From Gemmatimonadales bacterium (GTDB lineage Bacteria; Gemmatimonadota; Gemmatimonadetes; Palauibacterales; Palauibacteraceae), in NCBI GenBank assembly GCA_009838765.1, contig VXQX01000076.1:16168-80167 (forward strand): 64,000 nt of DNA. Reading direction: 5' to 3'. The translations under genes and the position numbers were made by a program. A model generated the notes under the pieces. It saw only the letters and a program-made list of their open reading frames with translations, did not search any database and was not told where the DNA came from. This document shows, piece by piece, positions 42,483 to 51,200 of the stretch. Position 1 is the first letter of the stretch, and each line of letters begins with the position of its first letter.

Positions 42483-43061
42483 ATGAATATGACCGGGTTC
42501 GGAATCGGCGAGATCCTCCTCATCGCGATGCTCGTGCTCATCGTGTTCGGGCCCCGCCGCCTCCCGGAGATCACCCGCACCATCGGCAAGGGGATCCGCG
42601 AGTTCCGGAAGGGGATGAACGAGATCCAGCGCGAACTCGAAGCCGCCGGCCGGGAGACGCAGTGGAAGTCGCCGCCCGCGTCTACGAAACCGCCGACCGC
42701 CAGTCAGGCGACGATCGCCGGAACCGCCGCGGCCGCCGGAACCGCCGCGGCCGCCGGACCCGCCGCCGCCGAGGCGTCCACCGCCGCCGCGGACGAGACG
42801 GAGGACGATGGAGACGCCTCCGAAGCGGTTGCGGGACAGGTCGTGGAGGAACAGGAACCGCCCACGCCGCGCGATGAAGTGGATCCGGCTCAGGAGTTCA
42901 TCGATCCCTGGTCCACGGATTCCTCGCGTCCGACGTTCGGCCCCAAACCGTCCTCGGAGCCCGTCATCGCCCCGCCGACGACGGAGCCCGCGCCGGCGGG
43001 AGATTCGACCGAACCGACCGAACCGCCCCAGGAAGAGGATCCGGCGACAGACCCTCGATGA
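42483..43061 (+). CDS. TatA/TatB-type twin-arginine translocase component
   Basis: The product has 192 residues. A short N-terminal transmembrane helix (GEILLIAMLVLIVFGP) is followed by the FGPRRLPE motif and the amphipathic helix KGIREFRKGMNEIQ, the classic layout. The remaining 130 residues are an unusually long Ala/Pro/Glu-rich tail encoded partly by 18-base repeats. Length and tail suit either TatA or TatB; I cannot decide. Tat substrates are encoded in this window (26358 and 19739). No tatC lies beside it. The 3' end overlaps a convergent gene by 98 bases. Confidence 0.9.
   Translation: MNMTGFGIGEILLIAMLVLIVFGPRRLPEITRTIGKGIREFRKGMNEIQRELEAAGRETQWKSPPASTKPPTASQATIAGTAAAAGTAAAAGPAAAEASTAAADETEDDGDASEAVAGQVVEEQEPPTPRDEVDPAQEFIDPWSTDSSRPTFGPKPSSEPVIAPPTTEPAPAGDSTEPTEPPQEEDPATDPR
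42720..42773 (+). repeat. 18-base tandem repeat within the tatA tail
   Basis: GGAACCGCCGCGGCCGCC occurs twice exactly (42720-42737, 42738-42755) and a third degenerate copy follows (42756-42773). It encodes Gly-Thr-Ala4 and Gly-Pro-Ala3-Glu units in the unstructured tail. Confidence 0.9.
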
Positions 43062-44541
43062 GCGCGCGGTAACGGCCGTTATCCCCTTCCAGCGCTCTCA
43101 ACAGCTCGATCGCCGCCGGCGCTCCGGTCTCGGACAGATCCGGGAACCCGGGACCCGTGATCCGTGCGCGCGGCGGCTCCGCATCGGTGCCGCCGGTCCC
43201 GCGGAATTCGACTTCCAGCCGCTGGCCGCGCTCGCACGGATCGCAGAGAAGGCCGTCCTCCGGCGCGGATCCGTCGACGGTCCACGATCCCTGCCCGCCG
43301 CGGAGGGTGAAGCCGGCCAGGGCCTCGGGAACCCGCAACCTGCCGCGCCACACGCCGTCCGTCCCCGCCTCGAGCGCCAAATCCAGCGCGCCGTGGAGCG
43401 CCCTCAGCACGTGCGCCGCCGGCAAGCGGCCCTCACCCTCTCCATCTCCGCCATCCCAGCGGAAGTCGGCCTTGATGCCGTCGTCGCGGAGCGCGGCCTC
43501 ACGGAGCTTGCGAAACGGCAGAACGCCCTCAAAGGAGACGGGCACGCCCGGCCTGAGATCGTTGGACGCGGCGACGAACGACTCGTCCGCGAGGCGCAGC
43601 TCCGCGGAGCCCTGCCTGGGCGCCGGGGTGCGCGGTTCCGGTCGGCCGAGCAGCTGTGCGACCATCCGCGCCCGCATTCCTTCCGGGTCGGTGGGACCGG
43701 TCTCGTCGTCCCCTTCGCCCGCCTCGCCCGGGGGGCCGGCGCTCCGGCGGGGGAGATCGAAGGGGTTCCGGAATCCGCCCGGCGGGCGCTGGATCCCCGG
43801 GGCGTCGGCGCCGTCCACGCCGGCCTCGAACTCGCGACCCCAACTGGCGAGTTCGTAGCGGATGGCGGCCTGCAGGTCGTCGTCATCCGGGTGCCACCCG
43901 AGCCGCGTGACGCGGGGGATGGAGACCGTCACCACACCCGCGGGCCAGGTCGGCCGCACGCCGGGGGGGCGAGAGGCCTGCACGGTCAACCGGTCGCCGG
44001 CAGAGTCGTCGCGACGGGGACGCACGTTCGGACCCGTGTCCCGGGAGAGCCGCGCGGCGAGCGTGCGGGCACATCCGGGCTCGCCGGCGAGCACGACGAG
44101 GAGGGTGTTCCAACCCGCCGCGAGGCGCACTTCGCGCACGGTTCCGGGATCCGCGATGGACTGCGCGTTCAACCACGCCTCGAGCCGCGTGCAGGGCTCG
44201 ACGCCCAGTTCGAGCCGCACGCTCGCTTCCGCGGGTGACTTCAGGTACACGTGTGCCAGCGTCGCCTGCCCGGCTCCCGCGAACTCCGAGAAATCCAGCG
44301 TCGCCTGGCCGTCGCGGCGAAAGAGCGACCACGTCCCGGCGGCGGTTTCGAGGTTCCGGTCCGGGAACCGACCCGGCCCCGCCACGGGAAGCGGGGGGTC
44401 CCCCGCCGCGTGCTCCGCGCCGGTGACCAGCCAGCGGTCGACCGGCACGTCCTGGGCCCACGCGGCGTCCGGGGCAAGCGCGCACACTCCCGAAGCGCAG
44501 AGCAGGAGCGAAAGCAGAGTTCGTCGAACGGGGCAATGCAT
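42964..44541 (-). CDS. Unrecognised secreted protein
   Basis: The product has 525 residues from ATG 44541, chosen for the GAGGGA site seven bases upstream (an ATG at 44556 is also possible). A signal peptide is clear: a basic start, LLSLLLCASGVCALAP core and A-W-A-Q cleavage. The mature part begins with a stretch resembling a galactose-binding-like beta domain (residues 25-170), then a linker rich in Pro, Arg and acidic residues (240-290), and a second beta-rich part with a CDPC pair near residue 430. I see no catalytic motif. It overlaps the tatA end by 98 bases on the opposite strand. Confidence 0.7.
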   Translation of the reverse strand: MHCPVRRTLLSLLLCASGVCALAPDAAWAQDVPVDRWLVTGAEHAAGDPPLPVAGPGRFPDRNLETAAGTWSLFRRDGQATLDFSEFAGAGQATLAHVYLKSPAEASVRLELGVEPCTRLEAWLNAQSIADPGTVREVRLAAGWNTLLVVLAGEPGCARTLAARLSRDTGPNVRPRRDDSAGDRLTVQASRPPGVRPTWPAGVVTVSIPRVTRLGWHPDDDDLQAAIRYELASWGREFEAGVDGADAPGIQRPPGGFRNPFDLPRRSAGPPGEAGEGDDETGPTDPEGMRARMVAQLLGRPEPRTPAPRQGSAELRLADESFVAASNDLRPGVPVSFEGVLPFRKLREAALRDDGIKADFRWDGGDGEGEGRLPAAHVLRALHGALDLALEAGTDGVWRGRLRVPEALAGFTLRGGQGSWTVDGSAPEDGLLCDPCERGQRLEVEFRGTGGTDAEPPRARITGPGFPDLSETGAPAAIELLRALEGDNGRYRALIEGLSPDPLPGAVRSVRSNLPPARAPSSAGR

Positions 44542-44715
44542 CGTGCGTTCCCTCATGCGGCCGTTGTTCAGGGGTGGACTCTCTCCAGACGCTTCAACAT
44601 GGGGCTCTCGTCACACATGGCGCACCCGGACCTCGCCTGCGGACCTCGCCCGCGAGCCTCGCCGGCCGCTGGATTTCGGTTGCCGCCCGCGAGCGCCGCG
44701 AACAACTTGGTCACC

Positions 44716-45240
44716 ATGCACAAGGTGGTGGAACTGCGGGTGAACGGAGACTGGCGCCGGGTCGGCGTGCCGTCCCACTACACCCTCCTCGAGACCCTCC
44801 GCTACGGGCTCGGCCTCACCGGATCGAAACAGGGGTGCGACAAGGGCGACTGCGGGGCGTGCACGGTGCTCCGCGATGGCGAGGCGGTGCTCTCCTGCAT
44901 CATGCCGGTGCACGAGGCCACGGGTCACGAGATCACTACCGTGGAAGGGCTCGCGGACGCGTCAGGCCCGCATCCGCTCCAGGACGCCTTCGATCTCACG
45001 GGAGGGGCGCAATGCGGCTTCTGCACACCCGGCATTCTCTGCTCGGCCCACGGACTGCTGGCCCGCGATCCGGACCCCGCCCGCGAGGACATCGCGCGGG
45101 CGCTTTCCGGCAATCTCTGCCGCTGCACCGGCTATACGAAGATCTTCGAAGCCGTGGACATCGCGGCCGAGGCGATCCGCACCGGGGAGACCCCCGAGGC
45201 GATCGTCACCCGGCGGCGCGATCCGGCGGGGACCGCATGA
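44716..45240 (+). CDS. [2Fe-2S] subunit of a xanthine dehydrogenase-family enzyme (CoxS/HcrC-like)
   Basis: The product has 174 residues from ATG 44716; no good ribosome site decides against earlier starts. Cluster motifs are complete: GCDKGDCGACTV with a later Cys, then CGFCTPG and CRCTGY. Unlike the subunit at 26358 it has no Tat signal, so it acts in the cytoplasm. The matching molybdenum subunit is not adjacent; the nearest candidate is the HcrA-like protein at 58081. Its stop overlaps the start of an exported RidA protein (ATGA), an odd pairing. Confidence 0.88.
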   Translation: MHKVVELRVNGDWRRVGVPSHYTLLETLRYGLGLTGSKQGCDKGDCGACTVLRDGEAVLSCIMPVHEATGHEITTVEGLADASGPHPLQDAFDLTGGAQCGFCTPGILCSAHGLLARDPDPAREDIARALSGNLCRCTGYTKIFEAVDIAAEAIRTGETPEAIVTRRRDPAGTA

Positions 45241-45806
45241 TTTCGCCCGTGTCGCGATCCGGGCACGCGCCCCGCGCCCCCGCCAGCGTGCTCGCGGGAC
45301 TCTTCTTCCTCCTGCCCCTGGCCGCCGGAGCCGCCGCCCAGACTCCGGAGGAGCGCCTCGCCGAACTCGGGATCGAACTCCCGACGCCGGACGCGCCGAC
45401 CGCCAACTTCGTGAAGGCCGTGACGACCGGGAATCTCGTCTTCCTCGCCGGGCACGGTCCGTGCGGCGGCCTCGATGAGAGCAACACGGGGAAGGTCGGC
45501 CTCGACCACACCGTCGAGGAGGGCTACGAGATCGCGCGCTGGGTCGGCGTCTGCCTCCTCGCGTCACTCGCCCGCGAGATCGGCGACCTCTCCCGCGTGA
45601 AGCGCATCGTGCGCGTGTTCGGGATGGTGAACACGCCTCCCGACTTCACGCGGCACTCGCAGGTCATCAACGGCTGCTCCGATCTCATGGAACAGGTATT
45701 CGGCCCCGCGATCTCGAAGCACGCCCGCGCGGCCGTCGGCATGGCGTCGCTCCCGCGCGACCAGTCGGTCGAGATCGAGATGCTCGTCGAACTCCACGAC
45801 CCCTGA
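45237..45806 (+). CDS. RidA/YjgF-family protein with signal peptide
   Basis: The product has 189 residues. The first 38 residues form a signal peptide (basic, hydrophobic, A-A-A-Q cleavage), unusual for this mostly cytoplasmic family. The rest shows the YjgF fold with ATG-dependent features: FVKAVTTGNLVFLAGHGP, a segment VKRIVRVFGMVNTPPDF and a carboxyl part AAVGMASLPRDQSVEIEML. The catalytic arginine of RidA (normally in the A-R-A-A-V context) is present as HARAAVGM. It may hydrolyse imines or related compounds in the periplasm. It is coupled to the [2Fe-2S] gene by an ATGA overlap. Confidence 0.82.
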   Translation: MISPVSRSGHAPRAPASVLAGLFFLLPLAAGAAAQTPEERLAELGIELPTPDAPTANFVKAVTTGNLVFLAGHGPCGGLDESNTGKVGLDHTVEEGYEIARWVGVCLLASLAREIGDLSRVKRIVRVFGMVNTPPDFTRHSQVINGCSDLMEQVFGPAISKHARAAVGMASLPRDQSVEIEMLVELHDP

Positions 45807-45822
45807 TCGCTCGGCCGACCGC

Positions 45823-47322
45823 ATGCGTCCCGTAGCCGGCTCCGCCCTCCTCCCGCTCGTCGCCGTCGCCCTGCTCGCCGGGTGCGGGGGTGCCGGAGAG
45901 CCGACTCCGTCTTCCAGCCTCGAGCGCGGGATCGACGCCGTGTTCGCCGACCTGGACCGCCCGGGCTCGCCGGGCGCCGCCGTGTCGGTCATCCGCGACG
46001 GCGAGATCGTTCACTCGCGCGGCTACGGCTACGCGCAGATCGAGCATGGCGTTCCCGTCACCCCGCGCACGGTCTTCCACGTTGCCTCGGTGTCGAAGCA
46101 GTTCACGGCCATGGCGGTGACCATGCTCGCGGCCGAGGGGGCGCTCTCGCTCGACGATCGCGTGCAGACGCACCTCGGGTTCGTCCCCGAGTTCGAGCAT
46201 CCGGTCACCGTCCGGCAGATGATCCACCACACGAGCGGGATCCGGGACCAGTGGCAGCTTCTCGGGATCTCCGGCTGGCGTCTCGACGATGTGATCACGA
46301 CCGAGCACATCCTCGGCCTCATGTCCCGCCAGCGGGAGCTCAACTTCGTGCCCGGCTCGGAGTACCTCTACTCCAACATGGGCTACACCCTCCTCGCCGG
46401 GACGGCGGCGGCGGTCAGCGGCATGTCCTTCCCGGAGTTCACTGCCGCGAGGATCTTTCGGCCGCTCGGCATGAACCGAACCCACTTCCACGACGACCAC
46501 GAACACATCGTCCCCGACCGCGCCTACTCCTACCGGCCGGTGTCCACCGCTGAAGAAGGTGGGGAGGAGGGAGGCGGTGGGCGGATGGGCGCGGAGTACA
46601 CCAAGGCGGTCCTCAGCTACGCGAACGCGGGGGCGACGAGCCTCTTTACGACGGCGGACGACCTCGCCCGCTGGCTCGACAACTTCCGGCACGAGACGGT
46701 CGGCGGCCCGGAGGTGATGGAGATGATGACGACGCGCGGGGTCCTGAACAGCGAAGACACGATCGCCTACGCGCACGGCCTGAGCATCGGCGACCACCGC
46801 GGCCTGCGCACGGTGGGGCACGGGGGCGCCGACGCGGGGTTCCGGGCGCAGGCGACGTGGTATCCCGAGGCGAACGTCGGGGTCGTCGTCCTCACGAACG
46901 TCTCCAACGGCAACCCGGGCGGCCGCGCGCGGCAGGTGGCGGAGGTCGTCCTCGACGAGGTCTTCCCCGAGGCGGAGCCGGAAGAGGGAGAGGATCCGTC
47001 TCCTCCGGCGGCCGATTCCGTCCCGTCCCCGGCGCCCGACCCCGCGACTCCGGCCGCGTACGCCGGCAGCTACTACAGCCCGGAACTCGACGCCCTGTAC
47101 CATCTCCAGGCGACGGACGAGGGACTCGTCGCGCGCCACATACGCCACGGCGACATCGCCCTCGAGCCGCGCGCCCGCGACGAATTCGCCACGGACCGCT
47201 GGTTCATGCGCGAGGTGCGGTTCGAGCGCACGCCGGACGGCTCCGTCGCGGCGATGCGCGTGGGCGGCGGCCGGGTCCGAAACCTGCTCTTCATCAAGCT
47301 GACCCGCCCGCTCCCCCGGTAG
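45823..47322 (+). CDS. Beta-lactamase-like serine hydrolase, lipoprotein
   Basis: The product has 499 residues. The lipobox is LLAGC21. The catalytic SxxK is S89-V-S-K92, the YSN motif is in YLYSNMGY, and HGGADAGF is the third motif. An extra C-terminal domain (residues 390-499) after a Pro/Glu-rich linker is beta-rich and occurs in many such hydrolases of unknown substrate (DUF3471-like). It is the second class-C-like hydrolase in the window. It lies 16 bases after the RidA gene, so the three genes at 44716-47322 may be one transcript. Confidence 0.86.
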   Translation: MRPVAGSALLPLVAVALLAGCGGAGEPTPSSSLERGIDAVFADLDRPGSPGAAVSVIRDGEIVHSRGYGYAQIEHGVPVTPRTVFHVASVSKQFTAMAVTMLAAEGALSLDDRVQTHLGFVPEFEHPVTVRQMIHHTSGIRDQWQLLGISGWRLDDVITTEHILGLMSRQRELNFVPGSEYLYSNMGYTLLAGTAAAVSGMSFPEFTAARIFRPLGMNRTHFHDDHEHIVPDRAYSYRPVSTAEEGGEEGGGGRMGAEYTKAVLSYANAGATSLFTTADDLARWLDNFRHETVGGPEVMEMMTTRGVLNSEDTIAYAHGLSIGDHRGLRTVGHGGADAGFRAQATWYPEANVGVVVLTNVSNGNPGGRARQVAEVVLDEVFPEAEPEEGEDPSPPAADSVPSPAPDPATPAAYAGSYYSPELDALYHLQATDEGLVARHIRHGDIALEPRARDEFATDRWFMREVRFERTPDGSVAAMRVGGGRVRNLLFIKLTRPLPR

Positions 47323-47398
47323 GCGACTCCCTCCTTCCCGTCCAAGCGGAATTACGAGACACCCAGAATCATTGCGAGTATTTGCCGATTAGCGCACA

Positions 47399-47412
47399 TT
47401 TCGTGCATGAAA
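47399..47412. promoter_or_regulatory. Imperfect palindrome over the AbiEi start codon
   Basis: TTTCGTGCATGAAA is a palindrome with two mismatched positions, and the ATG of the antitoxin gene lies inside it (47407). The upstream gap 47340-47400 is AT-richer than its surroundings. AbiEi antitoxins repress their own promoters by binding inverted repeats, so this is a candidate operator. Confidence 0.4.
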
Positions 47413-48054
47413 TTTACGGAGTTGTTGGAGATCGTCGCGGACGAGCCGGTGTTCGAGACCGGGTTCCTTCGCAGCGGGCGAACCTCGGAGCCGGGTCTGG
47501 AGGCGCAGCTCAGCCGTTGGTGCGTCGCCGGCAAGCTGTTGCGGCTCCGGCGCGGATTGTTCGCGCTGGCGCCGCCGTACCGGAAGGTGATTCCGCATCC
47601 ATTCCTCGTCGCCAACCGGCTTTCGCCCGGCTCGTACGTGAGCGGGCTGTCGGCGCTCGCCTTCGCAAACGCGATCCCGGAGTACGTCCCGGAGGTCACC
47701 AGTTGCGGCCCCGCGCGTCCCCACGTGCGGGAGACGCCGCTGGGGCGGTTCTCGTACCGCTACGTGAAGTCGGCGCTGCGGACCGGCTACCGGCTCGTGG
47801 ATCTCGTCGAGGGACAGCGCGCGTTCGTCGCCCGCCCCGAGAAAGCCTTCCTCGACCTCGCGCACCTGCAGCCGGGCGGGGATGCCCCGGCCTGGATCGA
47901 TGAGTTGCGCCTGAACTTCGAGGAACTCTCGCCCGCGCGCCTGCGTGCGGCGGCGGCTGCCACGGGAAGTCCGAAGCTGGTCCGCGCCGCGGCCCACATC
48001 ATCCGCTGCGCGAGCGATCCCGGTTCGGCCTGCGAACCCCTGCCCGTCACATGA
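47407..48054 (+). CDS. AbiEi-type antitoxin (type IV toxin-antitoxin system)
   Basis: The product has 215 residues. The N-terminal winged-helix (residues 1-60) includes LEAQLSRWCVAGKLLRLRRGLFAL, the pattern by which AbiEi antitoxins read DNA, and the rest forms the AbiEi C-terminal domain with YVSGLSALAFANAIPE and RPEKAFLDLAHLQ. It would both repress the operon and counter the toxin. The stop overlaps the toxin start (ATGA). The GC content is like the neighbours, so recent transfer is not obvious, although such pairs are often mobile. Confidence 0.85.
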   Translation: MKFTELLEIVADEPVFETGFLRSGRTSEPGLEAQLSRWCVAGKLLRLRRGLFALAPPYRKVIPHPFLVANRLSPGSYVSGLSALAFANAIPEYVPEVTSCGPARPHVRETPLGRFSYRYVKSALRTGYRLVDLVEGQRAFVARPEKAFLDLAHLQPGGDAPAWIDELRLNFEELSPARLRAAAAATGSPKLVRAAAHIIRCASDPGSACEPLPVT

Positions 48055-48854
48055 AGGACCACCTCCGGGAACTGATCCGGGATCTCGATCCGCACGTCGG
48101 ACGGAACGCGATGCGGGAATACCTGCAGGCCCGAATCCTGGAGGGTCTGCAGAGGGCGGGCGCCATGTCGCCGCTGGCGTTCCAGGGCGGGACGGCGCTG
48201 CGCTTCCTGTACAGGCTGCCGAGATACTCCGAGGACCTCGACTTCGCCCTCGAAGGGCCCCGCGAGAGCTACGATCTGCGGCGCTGGCTGACGTCCATTG
48301 CGGCGCAGTTCCGGCGAGAGGGCTACGACGCGGTCCCTTTGCTGGGCGACGCCGGTACCGTCCACGCCGGCTGGCTCCGCTTCAGGGGACTCCCCCACGA
48401 GTTCGGTCTGTCGAGCCACCGCGACGAGACGCTCCGGATCAAGCTCGAGGTCGACACCCGCCCGCCCGCCGGCGCAGTGACCGAGACGCGCCTCGTGCGG
48501 CGGCACGTGTCACTCCGCATCCACCACCACGACCCGGCGTCGCTCCTGGCCGGCAAACTCCACGCCGTGCTCCACCGCCCGTGGTTGAAGGGGAGGGACA
48601 TCTACGATCTCGTCTGGTACCTGAGCGATCCCGGGTGGCCACCCCCCAATCTGGATGTCCTGAACGCCGCCCGTCGCCAAACGGACCCCGCCGCGCCGGC
48701 GCTCAGCGAGGACACGTGGCGCCAGGCCGTCGCGACAAGAGTCGGGGACGTGGAGTGGAAAGCCGTCGAAGCCGATGTCCGCCCGTTCCTGGAGAGCGGC
48801 GACGACGTGCCCGCACGGGTCGACGCGCTGGCCCTGCTACGCCGCCGCCGCTGA
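48051..48854 (+). CDS. AbiEii-type nucleotidyltransferase toxin
   Basis: The product has 267 residues. The nucleotidyltransferase signature is FQGGTALRFLY (residues 44-54) followed by YSEDLDFAL, with D62 and D64 as catalytic metal ligands. A later KLHAVLHRPWLKGRDIYDL motif is also family-typical. Such toxins transfer nucleotides, in known members to tRNA 3' ends, and cause growth arrest or phage abortive infection. It is the second gene of the pair. Its motifs look intact, so the pair is probably functional. Confidence 0.88.
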   Translation: MKDHLRELIRDLDPHVGRNAMREYLQARILEGLQRAGAMSPLAFQGGTALRFLYRLPRYSEDLDFALEGPRESYDLRRWLTSIAAQFRREGYDAVPLLGDAGTVHAGWLRFRGLPHEFGLSSHRDETLRIKLEVDTRPPAGAVTETRLVRRHVSLRIHHHDPASLLAGKLHAVLHRPWLKGRDIYDLVWYLSDPGWPPPNLDVLNAARRQTDPAAPALSEDTWRQAVATRVGDVEWKAVEADVRPFLESGDDVPARVDALALLRRRR

Positions 48855-48904
48855 CGTCTTCAGAGGCGCGGGAGGGCGGCCCGACCCGGAACGAACGAGG
48901 CTGC

Positions 48905-49474
48905 TCATCGCGGTTCCCCCGGAGGGGGCTCGGCGGCGAGGCGGTCGATGACGAGCTGCGTGATGTCGACGCGTTCGCTGAACAGGATGATGATGGGGCT
49001 CGTCGCGTTCAGGATCAGGTCGTACCCGAGTTCCTCCTGGATCGCCTCGATCACGGGCGCGAGTTCCGCGCGGATCCGTTCGCGCCCGTCGTTCTGCAGC
49101 GTGGTCGCTTCCTCCTGCTTGTCCTGCTGGTATCGCTGGAAGGCCGTGAGGGCGTCCTGGAGTTCGCGTTCGAGCACCCGCCCCTCGTCCACGGCCAGGC
49201 TGTCCGCCTCGGCAATGCGCAGCTCGATCGCGCGCACCGCCTCCTGGCGTACCTGCAGCTCGGCGGCGAGTTCCTGCTGGAAATCCGTCAGTTGCTGCGC
49301 GAGTTCCTGTCCCGCCGGCGATCCGAACGCGGCGGCGTCCAGATCGATGACGCCGATGCTGAGCGGCGCGTCTGCGGCCTGGCCCTCGGCCTGTCCCGCC
49401 AGCGTCGCCGGCGCCAGCGCCAGCGCAAGGAGCAGGGTGGCGGACGAAAGCGGAAGACGTGCGTATCTTTTCAT
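48905..49474 (-). CDS. OmpH/Skp-like periplasmic chaperone
   Basis: The product has 189 residues from ATG 49474, chosen because the signal peptide starts there (KRYARLPLSSATLLLALALAPATLAG) and longer frames lack one. Residues 40-170 show the OmpH layout: a beta start IGVIDLD, a long coiled-coil arm rich in Gln, Glu and Leu, and a returning helix with YDLILNATSPIIIL. Skp binds unfolded outer-membrane proteins. The gene is divergent from the D-aminoacylase gene; no bamA or lpxD lies beside it here. Confidence 0.85.
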   Translation of the reverse strand: MKRYARLPLSSATLLLALALAPATLAGQAEGQAADAPLSIGVIDLDAAAFGSPAGQELAQQLTDFQQELAAELQVRQEAVRAIELRIAEADSLAVDEGRVLERELQDALTAFQRYQQDKQEEATTLQNDGRERIRAELAPVIEAIQEELGYDLILNATSPIIILFSERVDITQLVIDRLAAEPPPGEPR

Positions 49475-49585
49475 CAGTTGTCCCTCTATGGAACCTGCCG
49501 ACGTCCGGGTCGGTCCAATCATGGGGGACCGCGCCCGAGTCATCGGCACGAGTTGATCGTCACGGAAACACGAAAGTAACGCGAT

Positions 49586-51154
49586 ATGTCCGAACGAACG
49601 CAACGCACCCGCCACCGCGTGCGAACGCTCCGCCTCCTGACGGCGCTGATCCCGGGGATCTCAGTCGGCGCCGGCGCCGCGGAACGGGTCGCCGCGCAGG
49701 CGGCCATGGACGCGGCGGAAGCGCCGGCCACGGTCCTGTTCAGGAACGCGACGCTCGTCGACGGGACGGGGGCGCCCGGCTACGTCGGCGACCTGCTCAT
49801 CGAGGCGGGGAAAATCGCGGCGCTCGGCGCCCCGGGTTCCGTCGAGGCTCCGCCCGACGCCGAACGGCGCGACCTCGCGGGTCTCGTCCTCGCCCCCGGC
49901 TTCATCGACATCCACAACCACTCCACGACCCGACTGTTCGACTTCCCGATGGCCGCGACCCAACTCGCGCAGGGGATCACGACGATCGTGGTCGGAGCGG
50001 ACGGCTCCTCGCCGTGGCCGATCTCGGACTACCTCGAGCGCATCGACGAACTCCGGCCCACGGTGGACGTCGCGACACTCGTCGGACACGGGACCGTGCG
50101 CAGTCTCGTGATGGAAGAGGATTTCCGGCGCACCGCGACCGACGCCGAGATCGCGGACATGACGGTGCGCGTCGAACGCGGGATGACCGAGGGCGCGTTC
50201 GGCCTCTCGAGCGGCCTCGAATACGACCCCGGCTTCTACTCCACGACCGGCGAACTCACCGCCCTGGCGCGGGCCGCGGCGGGCCACGGCGGCTTCTACA
50301 TGACCCACATGCGCGACGAGGAAGAGGGTCTCCTCGAAGCGGTCGACGAGGCCATCCGCATCGGGCGCGAGGCGGGGCTCCCCGTGCAGATGTCGCATAT
50401 CAAGGCGGGCAACGCCTCCGTGTGGGGAAGGGCGCCCGACGTGCTGGAGCGCATCCGGCAGGCCAACGAGGAGGGACTGGACGTGACGGCGGACCAGTAC
50501 CCCTACCAGGCCTGGCAATCCGGGCTCGCGATCATCGTCCGTTCGAGGATGTTCTCGAACCCCGACTCCGTGGCGAAGGGGATCGCCGCGGCCGGGGGCG
50601 GGAACCGGCTGCAGATCGTCGCCTTCTGGTCCGAACCCGAACTGAATGGACTCAGGCTCGATGAGATCGCCCGGCGCAGAGGGATGACGGACGTCGAAGC
50701 CTACATGTGGATCATGGAGAACGGAGGCTCGGGGCTCATCGGCCACACGATGAACGAGGGGGACGTCGACGCGTTCATGGCCTCGGAGTGGGTGATGACG
50801 GCGAGCGACGGCGGGGTGCGGAGCGCGCACCCGCGCGGGGCGGGCACCTTCCCGCGCGTGCTGGGCTACTACGTGCGGGAGCGCGGAATCCTGACGCTGG
50901 AGCGGGCGGTGCGGCGCGCGACATCGATGCCGGCGCGGCGGCTGGGGCTGGACGACCGGGGCGTGCTGCGCGCCGGGGCCCGGGCGGACCTCGTGATCTT
51001 CGACCCGGAGCGCGTGGTGGACCGGTCGACCTTCGACAACGGCACCCGGCAGGCGGAGGGCGTCGAGAGCGTGTGGCTCGGCGGCGTGGAGACCTGGTCC
51101 GCCGGGGAGCCGACCGGCGCCCGCCCCGGCCGCGCCATCCGCCACACGCCCTGA
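49586..51154 (+). CDS. N-acyl-D-amino-acid deacylase / D-aminoacylase family amidohydrolase
   Basis: The product has 522 residues. A signal-like N-terminus (residues 13-38) suggests export. The amidohydrolase core has VLAPGFIDIHNHS (metal histidines) near residue 105, then HMRDEEEGLLEA, VQMSHIKAGN and ASDGGVRSAHPRG with the catalytic Asp, all typical of D-aminoacylases. The last 80 residues give the second beta-sandwich with RAGARADLVIFDPERV. It would remove acyl groups from D-amino acids. It overlaps no neighbour and faces the Skp-like gene. Confidence 0.88.
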   Translation: MSERTQRTRHRVRTLRLLTALIPGISVGAGAAERVAAQAAMDAAEAPATVLFRNATLVDGTGAPGYVGDLLIEAGKIAALGAPGSVEAPPDAERRDLAGLVLAPGFIDIHNHSTTRLFDFPMAATQLAQGITTIVVGADGSSPWPISDYLERIDELRPTVDVATLVGHGTVRSLVMEEDFRRTATDAEIADMTVRVERGMTEGAFGLSSGLEYDPGFYSTTGELTALARAAAGHGGFYMTHMRDEEEGLLEAVDEAIRIGREAGLPVQMSHIKAGNASVWGRAPDVLERIRQANEEGLDVTADQYPYQAWQSGLAIIVRSRMFSNPDSVAKGIAAAGGGNRLQIVAFWSEPELNGLRLDEIARRRGMTDVEAYMWIMENGGSGLIGHTMNEGDVDAFMASEWVMTASDGGVRSAHPRGAGTFPRVLGYYVRERGILTLERAVRRATSMPARRLGLDDRGVLRAGARADLVIFDPERVVDRSTFDNGTRQAEGVESVWLGGVETWSAGEPTGARPGRAIRHTP

Positions 51155-51200
51155 GCCCCCGGTTCGACACGCGCCCGCGCTCGCGGATACGGCGGGCGCC

